Assembly: GCA_024697885.1 (NCBI GenBank)
Contig: JAILSA010000009.1
Span: 1-6,948 of the forward strand
From: Eubacterium sp.
GTDB taxonomy: Bacteria; Bacillota; Clostridia; Lachnospirales; Lachnospiraceae
DNA: 6,948 bases
Direction: 5' to 3'
Positions 6,308 through 6,948 of this stretch are shown in pieces (positions within the stretch are counted from its first letter, which is position 1; every line of letters starts with the position of its first letter). The translations under genes were made by a program, and so were the position numbers. Under the pieces are notes generated by a model. That model did not search any database, had not been told where the DNA came from, and worked only from the letters and a program-made list of their open reading frames with translations.

Positions 6308-6319
6308 GAAAATATGTTC
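6308..6319 (+). promoter_or_regulatory. Degenerate second LexA-like box upstream of recA
   Basis: GAAAATATGTTC differs from the GAAC-N4-GTTC LexA consensus at one core base (A for C), and its central ATAT fits the RNRY pattern. It lies 20 bases upstream of the -35 element and starts 71 bases before the main box, close to seven helical turns. Cooperative or auxiliary binding is possible, but the match could be chance in A/T-rich DNA. Confidence 0.4.
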
Positions 6320-6339
6320 GATAAAATGCAAAATAATTG

Positions 6340-6368
6340 TTGACAGAAATCTGCAAATAAGATAGTAT
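6340..6368 (+). promoter_or_regulatory. recA promoter
   Basis: TTGACA (6340-6345) is a perfect -35 element. After 17 bases comes TAGTAT (6363-6368), a four-of-six -10 element. The predicted transcription start is near 6375, inside the GTTC/GAAC operator region, which fits a promoter that is strong when LexA is removed. No other promoter-like pair is this well spaced before recA. The 6257-6339 stretch shows only a weak five-base dyad (GTCTA/TAGAC, 6260-6277) without a T-tract, so the end of the upstream operon is unclear. Confidence 0.8.
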
Positions 6369-6370
6369 AG

Positions 6371-6394
6371 GTTCATAAGAACAAATGTTCGAAC
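6371..6394 (+). promoter_or_regulatory. LexA/SOS operator with extra alternating half-sites
   Basis: The core GAACAAATGTTC (6379-6390) matches the Gram-positive LexA (DinR) box CGAACRNRYGTTYC at every core and central base. Only the outermost positions differ. It covers the predicted start of recA transcription just after the -10 element, so bound LexA would block initiation. The same half-site words extend beyond the core: GTTC at 6371-6374 and GAAC at 6391-6394. The full order is GTTC-N4-GAAC-N4-GTTC-GAAC, which creates the overlapping palindromes GTTCATAAGAAC and GTTCGAAC. RecA-stimulated LexA self-cleavage would relieve repression after DNA damage. Confidence 0.85.
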
Positions 6395-6411
6395 TTTTAG
6401 GAGGATTAAAA

Positions 6412-6948
6412 ATGGAAAAAGATAGCAATAAATTAAAAGCATTGGAGTCAGCCATTGCCCAGATCGAGAAGCAGTATGGCCAGGGCTCTATTATGAAGTT
6501 AGGAGACACCAGCAAGATGAAGGTGGAGGCGGTTCCTACAGGATCCCTCAGCCTGGACATTGCCCTGGGAGTAGGCGGTATTCCTAAGGGAAGAATCGTA
6601 GAGGTTTACGGCCCAGAGTCCAGTGGTAAGACTACAGTTGCCCTTCACATGGTGGCAGAGGTTCAGAAGCAGGGAGGCATCGCGGGCTTTATTGATGCAG
6701 AACATGCCCTAGATCCTGTTTATGCCAAGAACATCGGTGTCAATATTGACGAATTATATATTTCTCAGCCGGATTCCGGTGAGCAGGCCATGGAGATTAC
6801 AGAGACTATGGTTCGGTCTGGAGCGGTAGATATTATTATTGTGGACTCGGTGGCGGCCCTGGTGCCTAAGGCGGAGATTGACGGCGATATGGGAGATTCT
6901 CATGTGGGACTCCAGGCCCGTCTCATGAGCCAGGCCCTTCGTAAGTTG
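6412..6948 (+). CDS. recA: Recombinase RecA, N-terminal 179 residues (cut by window edge)
   Basis: RecA forms ATP-dependent filaments on single-stranded DNA, carries out homologous strand exchange and triggers LexA self-cleavage. The visible part covers the N-terminal helix and most of the ATPase core. Walker A is GPESSGKT (67-74, Lys73). The catalytic Glu97 lies in [10 protein letters not shown], and Walker B is DIIIVDS (140-146, Asp145). The conserved [16 protein letters not shown] and [14 protein letters not shown] blocks follow, covering loop L1 and the helix after it. All expected residues are intact. AGGAGG at 6399-6404, seven bases before the ATG, fixes the start. The family is about 340-380 residues, so roughly half the gene lies beyond the right edge. 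It has its own SOS-controlled promoter and is probably not dependent on the upstream operon. Confidence 0.98.
   Translation, partial: MEKDSNKLKALESAIAQIEKQYGQGSIMKLGDTSKMKVEAVPTGSLSLDIALGVGGIPKGRIVEVYGPESSGKTTVALHMVAEVQKQGGIAGFIDAEHALDPVYAKNIGVNIDELYISQPDSGEQAMEITETMVRSGAVDIIIVDSVAALVPKAEIDGDMGDSHVGLQARLMSQALRKL

Noticed and set aside
6222..6560. 112-codon minus-strand open frame across the recA leader
   Set aside because: It spans a clear promoter, operator and ribosome binding site on the + strand and runs into recA; there is no promoter for it on the minus strand.

Overview
The window reads as chromosomal DNA from a Gram-positive anaerobe of the class Clostridia, most likely a Lachnospiraceae member. 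The case rests on the sigma-A promoters with 17-base spacers, the strong AGGAGG-type ribosome binding sites, the secreted Lys/Ser/Thr-rich multidomain proteins typical of that family, the clostridial-type M18 aminopeptidase, and a LexA box of the Bacillus/Clostridium type (GAAC-N4-GTTC) in front of recA. The assignment comes from pattern recognition, not from a search. All genes lie on the + strand, and no gene-free stretch exceeds about 155 bases.

Layout. (1) Bases 3-185 hold the last 60 codons of a gene I do not recognise. (2) A strong promoter (TTGACA-17-TATTAT) drives a secreted 407-residue protein made of fibronectin-III-like beta domains, ending in a very basic domain. It is followed by a rho-independent terminator, so it is probably a single-gene transcript. 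(3) A second near-consensus promoter (TTGAAA-17-TATAAT) starts what looks like a five-gene operon: an unrecognised 185-residue cytoplasmic protein, truA (tRNA pseudouridine synthase, start codon overlapping the previous stop codon), an unrecognised 79-residue protein, an M18 aminopeptidase, and a secreted modular C39-like cysteine protease with a ricin-type lectin domain. Gaps inside this group run from -1 to 27 bases, and I see no internal terminator. (4) A 155-base intergenic region carries the recA promoter and an SOS operator region, and is followed by the first 179 codons of recA, cut by the window edge.

How the genes fit together. The putative operon joins tRNA modification (truA), cytoplasmic peptide turnover (M18) and an exported probable protease. 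This may only be co-transcription of growth-linked genes. recA is separately controlled, with a LexA box over its transcription start, a second degenerate box upstream of the -35 element, and extra GTTC/GAAC half-sites around the main box. I see no mobile element, CRISPR array, tRNA or rRNA. The points most worth a second look are the recA operator layout, the modular protease, the charge-polarised fibronectin-III protein and the two unrecognised genes flanking truA.
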